From: Rhizoclosmatium globosum
Lineage: Eukaryota > Chytridiomycota > Chytridiomycetes > Chytridiales > Chytriomycetaceae
Direction of reading: 5' to 3'
Length of the DNA: 38,994 nt
Assembly: GCA_002104985.1 (NCBI GenBank)
Contig: MCGO01000291.1
Coordinates: 1 to 38,994 of the forward strand
Of the stretch, positions 1 to 9,160 are shown one piece after another. The notes beneath the pieces are model-generated. The model worked only from the letters and a program-made list of their open reading frames with translations. It did not search any database and was not told where the DNA came from. A program made the translations under genes and the position numbers. The first letter of the stretch is position 1. Every line of letters starts with the position of its first letter.

Positions 1-249
1 GAATCTAGCACTCAAATATGTCAGCTGTCGAAGAATCGAGGCATCGACTCCTTTCATGAGGACGAGGAGGCCGCCTGGTTCGTTGTTGATGATGTCGGTG
101 AGAAGGGCAGTGAGGGTAGTGCCAGGAGGAGCCGTCTGCATTCTATAAGAGGGCAAAAGATCGTTTAGTGCATTGATTCGGAGAGAGTAGAATGGTATAC
201 CTCGTTCAGTGGTCCCTCCTGGCCTCAATAGTTCTGAACGCCGTATGAA
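1..249 (-). CDS. Partial unidentified protein (runs off left edge)
   Basis: On the minus strand the frame is open for 83 codons from just after a TAG (codon at 250-252) to base 1. Its composition is protein-like: it includes RPGGTTERG, INALNDLLPSYRMQTAPPG and TALLTDIINNEPGGLLVLMK. No domain is recognised. The first in-frame ATG is at 139-141, so either the protein starts there or this is an internal exon whose 5' part lies at higher coordinates. A GTATAC...CACTAAAC...TTATAG stretch inside resembles a 58-nt intron, but removing it shifts the frame into an early stop, so I read it as coding. It is the only non-repeat coding sequence left of the retrotransposon and may be the neighbouring host gene. 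Confidence 0.45.
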
Positions 250-1244
250 CTACGCTCTCAAGACTCTAAGATCTCGGTCATAAAATAACTAACTAGAATA
301 AACACATCATAAATTCTCGCTCACCCCAATCCCTTCCTATAATCCAGTCAGTCCGTCGACCTTCTTATAATCATACGCATCACTATCCGACCTTCTCTGA
401 GGCGCAAGCCCTGAAAGATCAACTACGCTCCTACAACACGTTCGCTATTATTTCAGTATAAGCCGCAATCCCAAGTGACACTTCCGTTCTAGTAACCGGC
501 CCGCTCATCCCCAAGTTTAATACACAGTACCCACTGCTCTAGGTTATGGTTCCGTTCGAAGTCTAGAGTAGATCAACATACTAAATTACTAGCTCATCCA
601 TAATCCTCCTTGTAGGCGACAAAGATCCATAGTCCATATCGAGTACCGCTCGACATTTCCTACTTCCCTTGATGCAACATATCCAACACCTCAAACCTTA
701 CTATAATAACGACACAATCCTGTAACACCATTTCAACCTATGCTCCAGTATTGTGATCGGTGAACTTGTTGATAATCAGATTCCCTTCTGAGTCCTCCAT
801 AACTCAGCCGACTAGTTAGTCTTCGTTACCAAAGGTTACTCGCTTAGGGTAGTCGTCCAAGACACTGGCCTATGGTGACGTCTCCCGAAGAGCGGCCACG
901 CCCATCTGTATCCCGTATTCCCCCTCGCTCGTAGAAGCGCCCATAGCTTCCCCTTCGCTCCACTCAAGAGACCCGCTCTTTTGTTTCCAGTAACTTTTTT
1001 ATTTCCATTGTTCCCTGGATTCCCCAATCAAAATCAAAAACAACACAACAGTAAAGATAATGAAAAGAAGTTAAATAAAACGCGCGAAAATCTAAGTCTA
1101 AGTCTAGTCTAGTCTAACTCCCTAGGAACCCATAGAAACCCAGCAACCACACCCTGTGCACGTTGCAGTAGCCTCTTTTTCAGCACTATATCCGTCCCTT
1201 GGATATACACCTAACCTTACCCCTACAATCCCAACATCAACACA
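250..1244. other. Region without a gene; probable 3' LTR of the Ty3/gypsy element
   Basis: No convincing coding sequence is seen on either strand; the short minus-strand frame at 836-1027 has no recognisable features. The element to the right is on the minus strand, so its 3' LTR should lie here, beginning at about 1244 directly after a polypurine tract (minus strand reads TGTGTTGATG). The left LTR edge cannot be fixed, because no second LTR copy is visible beyond gag for comparison. A short imperfect repeat of TCTAAG/TCTAG units lies at 1091-1118. I see no tRNA and no telomeric repeat. Confidence 0.35.
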
Positions 1245-1245
1245 A

Positions 1246-1255
1246 CTCCCTTTCC
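1246..1255 (-). promoter_or_regulatory. Candidate polypurine tract
   Basis: Minus-strand GGAAAGGGAG lies 9 nt after the pol stop codon and is followed at once by TTGTGTTG. A purine run directly before a TG dinucleotide is the usual arrangement at the start of a 3' LTR, where it primes plus-strand DNA synthesis. The assignment rests on position and composition only. Confidence 0.5.
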
Positions 1256-1264
1256 AAACAACAC

Positions 1265-4200
1265 CTACACCTCCTCGTCTTCCACCATCCTCGCGCTTGT
1301 GTTTCGCGAGCTACGTCTCAGAGGTTGCTCTGGTTCTCTTTGCACAACATCTCGTTGCGGCTTCCTCGCACTCTTCTTGGAGGCGGCTTTTGCTTTTGTA
1401 ATATAAGGTCCCACACTCACAGGTCCCAATAAGAACTGGTCATCAGGTACAATATCCCTTGGCAGTGCATCAACACCTTTGTACCGCTCATCAATCCACT
1501 TCTTATAAGTCTGATAGGTTGAACCCTGGATTTGCTTCTGATAACCCCAGAAGATCTTCTTAGTTTCCTCGGGTAATGTATCATCAGTATGAATCTGAAG
1601 TTCTCTCACACCCTGAAGTTTCACAACATAGAAGAAATGGTTACCTTCACGTCCCACATGGGTAACTTTCACAATCCGGTGAAGAGGATCATTATCCTCT
1701 GTATGGTCATATTCCTCCATCTTTCTTCTCAATGAAGGATGGGTTGTAAACAAAGGTTCATGAGAAAAGACAGGTCGTCTTGTAAAGATAATCCTACCCT
1801 TTTTCTTCCATTCAGCTACTTCAGCTGCTAATTCCTCCTCTTTGGTTTGCTGAGGGATAGCCTTTTCTGCAGACTCAATAGGTCTACGGTAAGTATATGG
1901 TCTCAAACGACTCACATGAACGTCTCTAGAGACAATCTCGCTATTAGGGAAAGTTTCTACAACTTTGTACATGGTTCCAGCATCACCCTTCAAACGATCA
2001 TGGATGCGCACTGGTCCCACCCAACGGAAGATAAACTTCTTAGGAGCTCCAAGACGTTGCATCTCAGTTTCCAAAGGTACTGCCATCCAAGCACGGTCAC
2101 CAATATCAAACTCATAAGGAGCTTTATCACATTCTTGAGATTTCTCAGCTAAACATTGTTTTTCTTTTGCTACTTTATCCTTAATAATACTCTGTGCTGC
2201 ATGAAGTCCTTTGAGGATGTAACGCATAAACAACTTTCGTCGCTCTTCGCCATTAAGCTTACGCACATCTACTACAGGATTTACCTCTTCAGCTTCAATG
2301 TGTTGGTCCTCAACTTCATCTACAAAAACTTCATAGAAATTACCGCGCCCAGCTTCATAGACAAAGGTCTCGGTATTTTCCACAGTAACAGAATACCTTG
2401 GATATTCCACCAACCATACCTTCCCAGCATTATCCCAAAGTGGTTTTGCATTACTCAAGAGTATGTCTTGTGATCTTGGGTCAACCAAGTCCAAGGTTTT
2501 ATCTTGATGTTTACCATCTGCGTATGCCCGATAAGTACATTTAAGTACTCCCACTGAATTAATGCGTCCCAAGGTTATAACAACCTGACCTTCATTATAA
2601 GTTAAATCCCCCGGGGGAGGTCCAATCTCTAAAGCTGAGGCTCGGCTGTAAACAGCAACTAATCTAGAGACAGGAACACTACCCATCCGTTCTTTAAAAT
2701 CAGGCAACTTTCCTGGACAAAGCCGATAAACAGAATCGCGTAAGTCCACACGCATTGTTCCTTTCACATAGAAATGGCTTGGAAATGGGCTCACTTTAGA
2801 CTTTGTCTTAGGGTCATACACCAAACAGAGTATGTCCAACTCATGTTTCTCAAATAAACCTTTCAGTGTACTCCACAAAGGTTGGTCTTCTTTTGCATAT
2901 CCATACAAGTGTTTACAACACTTGGTGTTAAATTGTTCTACACTAGAAAAGTGTGCTACAGCTATCCTAGGATGTCCATCACCCCAAGGGTCTGGCACCC
3001 AGTCATCTTCATCCAACTTCAAATTGGTTTCTGCAGCAACTGCTTCAGTTTCAACTTCATAGGCATTGTCATCAGGATTTACATCCTGTGGGCTAATACC
3101 TACAAACATATCCGTTGGTAATCTAGGGTCTCTACCATGCCAAGCAAAGTAGGGTGTCTCATTTGTAGTTCCATGAGGATGTGTCCTGTATGCAAACAAC
3201 ACAAAAGGGAGTATCTTCTCCCAATCATCAAACTTGAACTTATCAATATAGGCTCTTATCTCTTGTGATAAGGTTTTAATCATTCTCTCTGCAGGTCCAT
3301 TCGCTCTTGGCCAATATGGAGCTGTAAAAGTCTTCTCAAAACCCAGCCAACGACTCATTTGGTGCATCATTACACTGTCTAATGGTGGTCCACCATCTGT
3401 ATGGAGGAATACTGGTACTCCATGCCTACAAAATATTTTTGTCACCAAGGCCTCACAGACTGTCTCTGCTGTTAAGTCAGGAATAGGGATGGCCTCAGCC
3501 CATTTTGTGAAACTGTCCACCCAAACCATAATATAACGATTACCCTCGTCATTTTCTTTTCCAGTATCCATGAAGTCCAAAAATGTTCTTTCCATTGGAA
3601 ACTCTCCCAAGGGAATAGGATGTAAGTATCCTGTTTTCATAGGAAAGTCTTTAGATTTGTTACAAGTTTCACAGGATTCTACATGGTTCTTTAGATCTTT
3701 AACAATGTCAGGCCACCAAAATCTGTCCAACAAGACAGGTAATACTTTTGCATGTCCAAAATGTCCAGCATAAATATCATCATGGTGACGTTCTAAGATA
3801 ATCCTTCTCAAGGAATCAGGAACACAAAGTGATATTCTTCCTGCAGCACGTCTAACAACGTTCTCATTTAAGTCAGATACAAAGAATAGCAACCCATTAA
3901 GATCTAAAATCATTCTCTTTGAGCGGTTAGCCATGGTCTCTGCGTCAAAACCCTCAGGTATTTCAAACTTCTCCTTAAAGCGAATAATTGGTCCAAAATA
4001 TGGGTCAGCCAATTGTTTCTCCCTCCATGTCTTTATTGATTCGCCCTGTGTAAATGACATCACTCCTAAGTTGATTTCTAACTCCGTCTCGCAGAGTTCT
4101 ATTGATTCGTTCACAAACGTTGAGAAGTCCACACCTATTTGAGTTTGTTCTTCCCCTATCCATTCTGTTGAATCAACAAGAATATCCCCTCCTAACTTTG

Positions 4201-7200
4201 CAGGAAATCCCTTCAAGTTAGTGTGTAACTCAAGTCTCAAATGGTCACTACCACTCATATCTGCGTCTACACGCACATCAAATCCTTCTGGTTCAATTCG
4301 TTTGTCAATCAAAACGTGGTCAATTCTCCAGAATGGGTACTCAGTTTGATTCTTAGCTTTCAACAACCAAGTTGCACCCATATCCTTTGGATGTTTCACT
4401 CGAAAGGCATCATGGTACTTTTCAGTCATTGATTCAAACCAATCCTGTTCCTCTTTACTTATAGTGGACGGAAACCTACTTTGTAAGTTTTCTTCTTTAA
4501 TAATTGGTGAAGTATCCTCTAACGTCGGCGCAACATTCAAATCACCCATCAGAATCACAAGGTGTTCTTCTCGCAGCTTATCACAATGTATTTTAAGGTC
4601 ATTCAAGAATTTCAACTTGTAGTCCTGTCGTTCTAAGTGGCGCATTCCACTTGGTACATAAGTGTTTACGATTGCAATATCTCCCAACTTTAGGGTTAAC
4701 ACTCGTCCTTTATCACCTTCATATACAAGAGTATTTCCTTCCTCTATTCGTTCCATTCCTTCAACGGTTTTAACTTCACACCTTCCGTTGAGTTCTTTTC
4801 TCCACAGAGTCGCAACTCCGGCATATCCTGTCTCAGCATCATTCAACGAACAGTTCCAATTTGGTAAGTTCTTCAAAGCGGCGAATAGGTTCTTACTTTT
4901 ATTATTCGTGCCCATGCGCGTCTCTTGTAGACACACAATACTACATCTCTGAGAACTCAAGAAATGCTCCACTCTCTCTGTTAGAGGCAACAACTTGAGG
5001 TTGTGTTTCTCATCATAATTTTTCAGTAAGCTACGCAATCCGTTGATATTCCACGTTGAAACATTAATACTTTTCGAAATTGGTAGTCCTGGCGGCTGTC
5101 GTTTCTTTTTGCGTAAGTCGCGTAAACTCCGAATTCTTTTATCAGTCTTCGATTTCTTCATTAATCTTGTTCCAAGATCAGTCACTAATTCATGAGTACT
5201 TTCCGGTTCTGCTGCTTTTGCTACGTCTTCTGATGCATAAGTTTTCAAGAATAAACGTCGATGTTCACTTTTTGCAAACTCTCTTTCTTCATCCGTAGAA
5301 GCAAACTTAGAATACATGTAAGTCTCATATAAAGTTTCGAGGGGGGTATTCTCGTTGTCTTTATCAACCCCAGTCACTTGACCATCGGTCACTTGACTAT
5401 CAGCCTCTTTTTTAACTGGTTTCTTCACTCCTGTGAAGTTGACTCTCGAAAGTGTATCCGGTACAATTTGATTCTTTCCAGGAACGTGCACAATTGTTAA
5501 ATCATAATCAGCGAGTGCATAAGCCCATCTCGCGAATCTTCCTGTAAGTGCTCCGCCTTTGAAAAGTTGTACTAACGCTGAATGGTCAGTTTCTACTGTA
5601 ACAGGTCTCTCGAAAATGTATCGGTCGAAACATCCAACAGCCCAAATTACAGCAAGTCCCTCGCGATCAGTGTTCGAATAACGCTGCTCCGCTTCATTCA
5701 ACGTTCTCGAAATAAAAGCAACAGGTTTTCTATCAGCTCTACTGCCTGTTGGTCCTTTAGCGTAAAGCGCAGCGCCCAACGCTGTTCCTGAAGCATCACA
5801 TTCGATAATGTACTCTTCGTTATCTCCTGGTAAGTACAAGATTTTATCATCACATAATGCTCTAATTAACTTTCGAAATGAAGCCTCACACGCCTCAGTC
5901 CACAACCACGATTTATCTGCCTTCAACAACGAATACAATGGTGCGGCGATTGACGCGAAGTCTTTAATAAACCTTCGAAAGTAATTTCCGAATCCTAAAA
6001 ATGACTGCAACTGTCTTACTCCAGTTGGTACAGGCCAATTTCGCAATTTCGAAATCTTGTCTGAGTCTCGACGTAAACCATCTTTAGAAATAACATGTCC
6101 CAAAAACGGTAACTCTTGATGAAAGAAAGAACACTTTGATGGCTTAATCTTCAGGTTATATTTATACATACGCGCTAAAACCTTCTCAACATGTTCAAAA
6201 TGCTCGTCTTCATTATTCGAGTATATAATAATGTCATCGACGTATACCAACGCGAATTTAAACTTATATCCAGCCAGTACAGCGTCCATCATTCTTTGGA
6301 ATGTCGGTGGTGAGTTAGTCAATCCAAATGGTAATACACGAAAATGATAAAGTCCTTGCGACGAAATGAAAGCTGTCTTTTCTTTACTCTCCTCGTCCAT
6401 TGGAATCTGCCAGAATCCACTAGCGAGATCAATAGAAGAAAAGTAGTGCTTTCCGGCAACACGGTCGAAGGTCTCATCAATTCTCGGTAATGGGTATCGG
6501 TCTGGTACTGTTATAGAATTAAGCTTCCTGAAATCCGCACAGAATCGCCAATTTCCATCTGCCTTCTTCGCTAATACCACTGGCGCAGCATACTGCGAAG
6601 TCGATGGTTCAATAATTTTATCCTTCAACATCTTTTCAATGTGTTCTCGTAAGATCTGGGTTCTACCCGCTCCTTCCGGATAAGGATGTGCGTGTGGTAT
6701 GCGAGCTCCTGGTTTCAGTTCGATTATATGTGCTGGAACTCGTTCCGTACCTGTCACAACATCACTTTTAAACACATCAATGTATTTTGCTATTAAGTCC
6801 ATGAGCCTCTTTTTTGTGTTCGGACCATAAAAATCGGAGTCCATGTGACTTAAATCAATCTTTTTGAAGATTTCTTCATTGTCCCTATACAGCTCTGGTA
6901 GATAATCGCGCTTATCTTCAAGAGTAGTGTCTTTTCCAGGTTTAGAGTTCATGATTGGATCAAAATCCAAGTCCTCTTCCAATTCAGAAGCAACAATATC
7001 CGCATAAGTATATGGGTCAAGTGTTTTCAAATCCTTAATAAACTGCGGATCCCCCACAGATTGTATCCACTCAGCACGTTTTTCGCGTATTCTACGTTTT
7101 TTACGTGTAGATTCATCCTCAACGTCATATTTTTCTTCTGCTTTCTTTGATACTTCGTTTATGAGTTCGTCTATATGTAACATAAACGTTCGAAACTCTT

Positions 7201-9079
7201 TATGAGTTCGCGGTTTCTTTCTCTTAGTAAAGCTAATCATTGGGTCGAAGAAATATCGTTCCTTAAACTGTTTATTCAACGAACGCGGTTTAGGTTCGAC
7301 TACAGACTCAAAGAAGTCTTCGTTCAATTCAATGTAAAGCTCCATTCCTAATTCACGTTCTTCTTCAGAAAAATTAGAAGAGTCGTCATCAGAATCCTCT
7401 ACGACGGGTGGTTCGACGAAGTCAAACTCATCAACCATAATAGGTCGAGTAACTGCACTTTCTATGATTTCTTCTTTCCTTCCTGAAGGTAAGATATCTT
7501 GATTCAAGCAACTCAAGAATGTTTCATTATCCGTAGGATTATGGAGTTTAGCTTGAATCGCCATTTCTAGTAATAAGTCTTGATCACCGGGGTCTATACT
7601 GGTAGGTATGTCCAGAATTGGAACTTCTCCAACTGCAACTTCTCCCAACTGAGTCCCTTGATCAAGATTTACTTTTTCACTTCCTGTATACGTAATCATT
7701 ATCTTAAAAGGTCCTTTATTCAAGTCCTCAATTCGGTACACTGTGTTTGAAACAAGAATACCTCGGTTCGCTAACGCCGAAAGTCCCTGAACCAAACAAT
7801 TTCGGTTCGAGCCCTCGTCGGTAAGTTTTCTATCTACATTAACTATCAGAACGCGGCCTTCCATTGGTTTCAACTCAACGGCCTCAACTAAGTTTACTGT
7901 TGGTACATCGTCAACGACGTATTCCTCATAATATTTCAACGGTACACTCATACGCTGTCGGTTAATAATAGATTCACCATATTTATTCGTAAAGTTTCTC
8001 TCCTTCAATAAAGGTCCATAAAAGAGTCTATCGATGGAGAAGCAGAGATCCATTTCGAACTGCTTTATTGCCGGCGTACCCAAAATGATAGGTCTCGGTA
8101 ATCCTGGTACGAGGGAAAACTTAACCCTACGTTTATAACCATTTCGTTCTCCAATATACACATCTGCATAAAAGAATCCAATCATGGTCATTGCACCAGA
8201 AATTCCTTTTGTAGTTCTTAACGTTTTATAACGATATAGCTCTGGTTTTCTAACGAATGAATTGAAAAAATCCATTGAGGCTGAATTATGGTTTGCGCCC
8301 GAATCTACCAAGGCATCCGAAAAGTGAATCGACTCAACAAACAAACTAATCGTTGCAATTCGGTATGATCGTTCTAACATTGTATAACTGCTGAAATCTC
8401 TCAAATTTAGAGTTGTCTTGCGGTAATCTATTCCCGCTTGGTCTGTTACTTTTGCAACGGCGCCTGAACCATCCTCAAAAATTCCCATAATGCGATTCTC
8501 CCATTGTACGTTCAGCAAACGCTTTGGTTTCTTCCCATCCGGATAACCAAACTCTTGTCTCTTCTTATTTACCATAACCGAGTTCTTCAATGGTTTTGAA
8601 GTTACAATACTGTCTCTATGTTTAGGTTCATATTTACGTATTTCCTTTTCAGATATGGCAATCCATTCATAACGAATAGGTTCCGATATTTGAGCTTCAA
8701 AAGCCTCGGATTTCGGGTTTACTGATTCTTCGAGTGGTATTTCTCTATTGATCGGTTCAACTTCTCTTCGTACCTTATCAAAAAGAATAAATTTAGGAGT
8801 TTCCTCATAATTACGTTCTTCGTGTTCTCCATCCTTCACAGAAGCCTCTTTTTCAAGCAAATCCTTAGTTTGTGACTGAAGTCTCTCTGTCTCTGTCACT
8901 ACAATATTCGAAAAAACAGACTCAGTAACTTTATTCGGCACTACTTGGAAAGGAACTTCAATAAGAGGTGATGAAATAAACGATAACGATTCGGGGATAG
9001 ACGTTTCGATGGGTTCGACTCTATTAATCATGTTAGTCTCGGCTCTCGTTTCTATCATATGAGGCTCACATTTGTTCAT
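1265..9079 (-). CDS. pol: Ty3/gypsy Pol polyprotein with an embedded AP-endonuclease domain
   Basis: This 2,604-codon frame encodes the replication enzymes of the element. Approximate residues: retropepsin with DSG near 259 (ALVDSGAN); an acidic spacer; reverse transcriptase with the YVDD catalytic pair at 948-949; RNase H with CDASG near 1095 and TDREGL and TDHSAL downstream; an ExoIII/APE1-like endonuclease at about 1336-1625; an integrase HHCC zinc region at about 1760-1805; a DDE core with D1835, D1895 and E1931 (35 residues between the last two). After the core comes an unrecognised segment of about 275 residues (about 1995-2270), then an integrase C-terminal module (GDRAWMAVP, FRWVGPV) near 2326-2380. 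A possible chromodomain (RIVKVTHVG...FYVVKLQG) lies near 2465-2490, followed by a basic tail. Pol is normally longest as a Gag-Pol fusion; here it is in frame with gag through one UGA, so the ATG at 9079 need not be a true start. Confidence 0.93.
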   Translation of the reverse strand: MNKCEPHMIETRAETNMINRVEPIETSIPESLSFISSPLIEVPFQVVPNKVTESVFSNIVVTETERLQSQTKDLLEKEASVKDGEHEERNYEETPKFILFDKVRREVEPINREIPLEESVNPKSEAFEAQISEPIRYEWIAISEKEIRKYEPKHRDSIVTSKPLKNSVMVNKKRQEFGYPDGKKPKRLLNVQWENRIMGIFEDGSGAVAKVTDQAGIDYRKTTLNLRDFSSYTMLERSYRIATISLFVESIHFSDALVDSGANHNSASMDFFNSFVRKPELYRYKTLRTTKGISGAMTMIGFFYADVYIGERNGYKRRVKFSLVPGLPRPIILGTPAIKQFEMDLCFSIDRLFYGPLLKERNFTNKYGESIINRQRMSVPLKYYEEYVVDDVPTVNLVEAVELKPMEGRVLIVNVDRKLTDEGSNRNCLVQGLSALANRGILVSNTVYRIEDLNKGPFKIMITYTGSEKVNLDQGTQLGEVAVGEVPILDIPTSIDPGDQDLLLEMAIQAKLHNPTDNETFLSCLNQDILPSGRKEEIIESAVTRPIMVDEFDFVEPPVVEDSDDDSSNFSEEERELGMELYIELNEDFFESVVEPKPRSLNKQFKERYFFDPMISFTKRKKPRTHKEFRTFMLHIDELINEVSKKAEEKYDVEDESTRKKRRIREKRAEWIQSVGDPQFIKDLKTLDPYTYADIVASELEEDLDFDPIMNSKPGKDTTLEDKRDYLPELYRDNEEIFKKIDLSHMDSDFYGPNTKKRLMDLIAKYIDVFKSDVVTGTERVPAHIIELKPGARIPHAHPYPEGAGRTQILREHIEKMLKDKIIEPSTSQYAAPVVLAKKADGNWRFCADFRKLNSITVPDRYPLPRIDETFDRVAGKHYFSSIDLASGFWQIPMDEESKEKTAFISSQGLYHFRVLPFGLTNSPPTFQRMMDAVLAGYKFKFALVYVDDIIIYSNNEDEHFEHVEKVLARMYKYNLKIKPSKCSFFHQELPFLGHVISKDGLRRDSDKISKLRNWPVPTGVRQLQSFLGFGNYFRRFIKDFASIAAPLYSLLKADKSWLWTEACEASFRKLIRALCDDKILYLPGDNEEYIIECDASGTALGAALYAKGPTGSRADRKPVAFISRTLNEAEQRYSNTDREGLAVIWAVGCFDRYIFERPVTVETDHSALVQLFKGGALTGRFARWAYALADYDLTIVHVPGKNQIVPDTLSRVNFTGVKKPVKKEADSQVTDGQVTGVDKDNENTPLETLYETYMYSKFASTDEEREFAKSEHRRLFLKTYASEDVAKAAEPESTHELVTDLGTRLMKKSKTDKRIRSLRDLRKKKRQPPGLPISKSINVSTWNINGLRSLLKNYDEKHNLKLLPLTERVEHFLSSQRCSIVCLQETRMGTNNKSKNLFAALKNLPNWNCSLNDAETGYAGVATLWRKELNGRCEVKTVEGMERIEEGNTLVYEGDKGRVLTLKLGDIAIVNTYVPSGMRHLERQDYKLKFLNDLKIHCDKLREEHLVILMGDLNVAPTLEDTSPIIKEENLQSRFPSTISKEEQDWFESMTEKYHDAFRVKHPKDMGATWLLKAKNQTEYPFWRIDHVLIDKRIEPEGFDVRVDADMSGSDHLRLELHTNLKGFPAKLGGDILVDSTEWIGEEQTQIGVDFSTFVNESIELCETELEINLGVMSFTQGESIKTWREKQLADPYFGPIIRFKEKFEIPEGFDAETMANRSKRMILDLNGLLFFVSDLNENVVRRAAGRISLCVPDSLRRIILERHHDDIYAGHFGHAKVLPVLLDRFWWPDIVKDLKNHVESCETCNKSKDFPMKTGYLHPIPLGEFPMERTFLDFMDTGKENDEGNRYIMVWVDSFTKWAEAIPIPDLTAETVCEALVTKIFCRHGVPVFLHTDGGPPLDSVMMHQMSRWLGFEKTFTAPYWPRANGPAERMIKTLSQEIRAYIDKFKFDDWEKILPFVLFAYRTHPHGTTNETPYFAWHGRDPRLPTDMFVGISPQDVNPDDNAYEVETEAVAAETNLKLDEDDWVPDPWGDGHPRIAVAHFSSVEQFNTKCCKHLYGYAKEDQPLWSTLKGLFEKHELDILCLVYDPKTKSKVSPFPSHFYVKGTMRVDLRDSVYRLCPGKLPDFKERMGSVPVSRLVAVYSRASALEIGPPPGDLTYNEGQVVITLGRINSVGVLKCTYRAYADGKHQDKTLDLVDPRSQDILLSNAKPLWDNAGKVWLVEYPRYSVTVENTETFVYEAGRGNFYEVFVDEVEDQHIEAEEVNPVVDVRKLNGEERRKLFMRYILKGLHAAQSIIKDKVAKEKQCLAEKSQECDKAPYEFDIGDRAWMAVPLETEMQRLGAPKKFIFRWVGPVRIHDRLKGDAGTMYKVVETFPNSEIVSRDVHVSRLRPYTYRRPIESAEKAIPQQTKEEELAAEVAEWKKKGRIIFTRRPVFSHEPLFTTHPSLRRKMEEYDHTEDNDPLHRIVKVTHVGREGNHFFYVVKLQGVRELQIHTDDTLPEETKKIFWGYQKQIQGSTYQTYKKWIDERYKGVDALPRDIVPDDQFLLGPVSVGPYITKAKAASKKSARKPQRDVVQREPEQPLRRSSRNTSARMVEDEEV
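4230..5075 (-). other. ExoIII/APE1-like AP-endonuclease domain inside Pol
   Basis: The full motif set of the endonuclease/exonuclease/phosphatase fold is present in order: WNINGLRS (Trp about 1343), CLQETRM (Glu about 1386), MGDLNVAP (Asp about 1513, Asn about 1515), WRIDHVLID (Asp about 1587) and GSDHLRLE (Asp about 1612, His about 1613). The spacing and the segment YHDAFRVKHP...GATWL match ExoIII/APE1 AP endonucleases more closely than diverged LINE endonucleases. In known families these residues bind Mg2+ and cut DNA 5' to abasic sites. It lies between RNase H and integrase in one uninterrupted frame, so it would be made as part of Pol. All expected catalytic residues are seen, which suggests selection for activity; function in this element is inference. 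Confidence 0.88.
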
Positions 9080-9157
9080 ACTAGCTTCCTTAGCTCTTTC
9101 ATTACGAAGAAACTCAGCGACTCTGTCGGCGTAAGGACAAATGGCATAACGATGCGG

Positions 9158-9160
9158 TCA
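9158..9160 (-). other. In-frame UGA separating Gag from Pol
   Basis: Translation straight through this codon joins CHVCG to PHRYAIC and continues for 26 residues to the first Met of Pol with no other stop. The stop therefore sits inside a zinc-knuckle-like motif (C-x2-C-x3-H-x4-C), with the His and last Cys encoded after it. The context is UGA followed by C. It is either a readthrough site or a single nonsense mutation, for example CGA to TGA. Confidence 0.8.

Noticed and set aside
142..199. 58-nt intron in the left-edge gene (GTATAC...CACTAAAC...TTATAG)
   Set aside because: Splicing would shift the frame to an early stop, while reading through gives one continuous protein-like frame.
1091..1118. 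Telomere-like repeat (TCTAAG/TCTAG)
   Set aside because: Only about five imperfect units, and not a known telomere motif; treated as a minor simple repeat.
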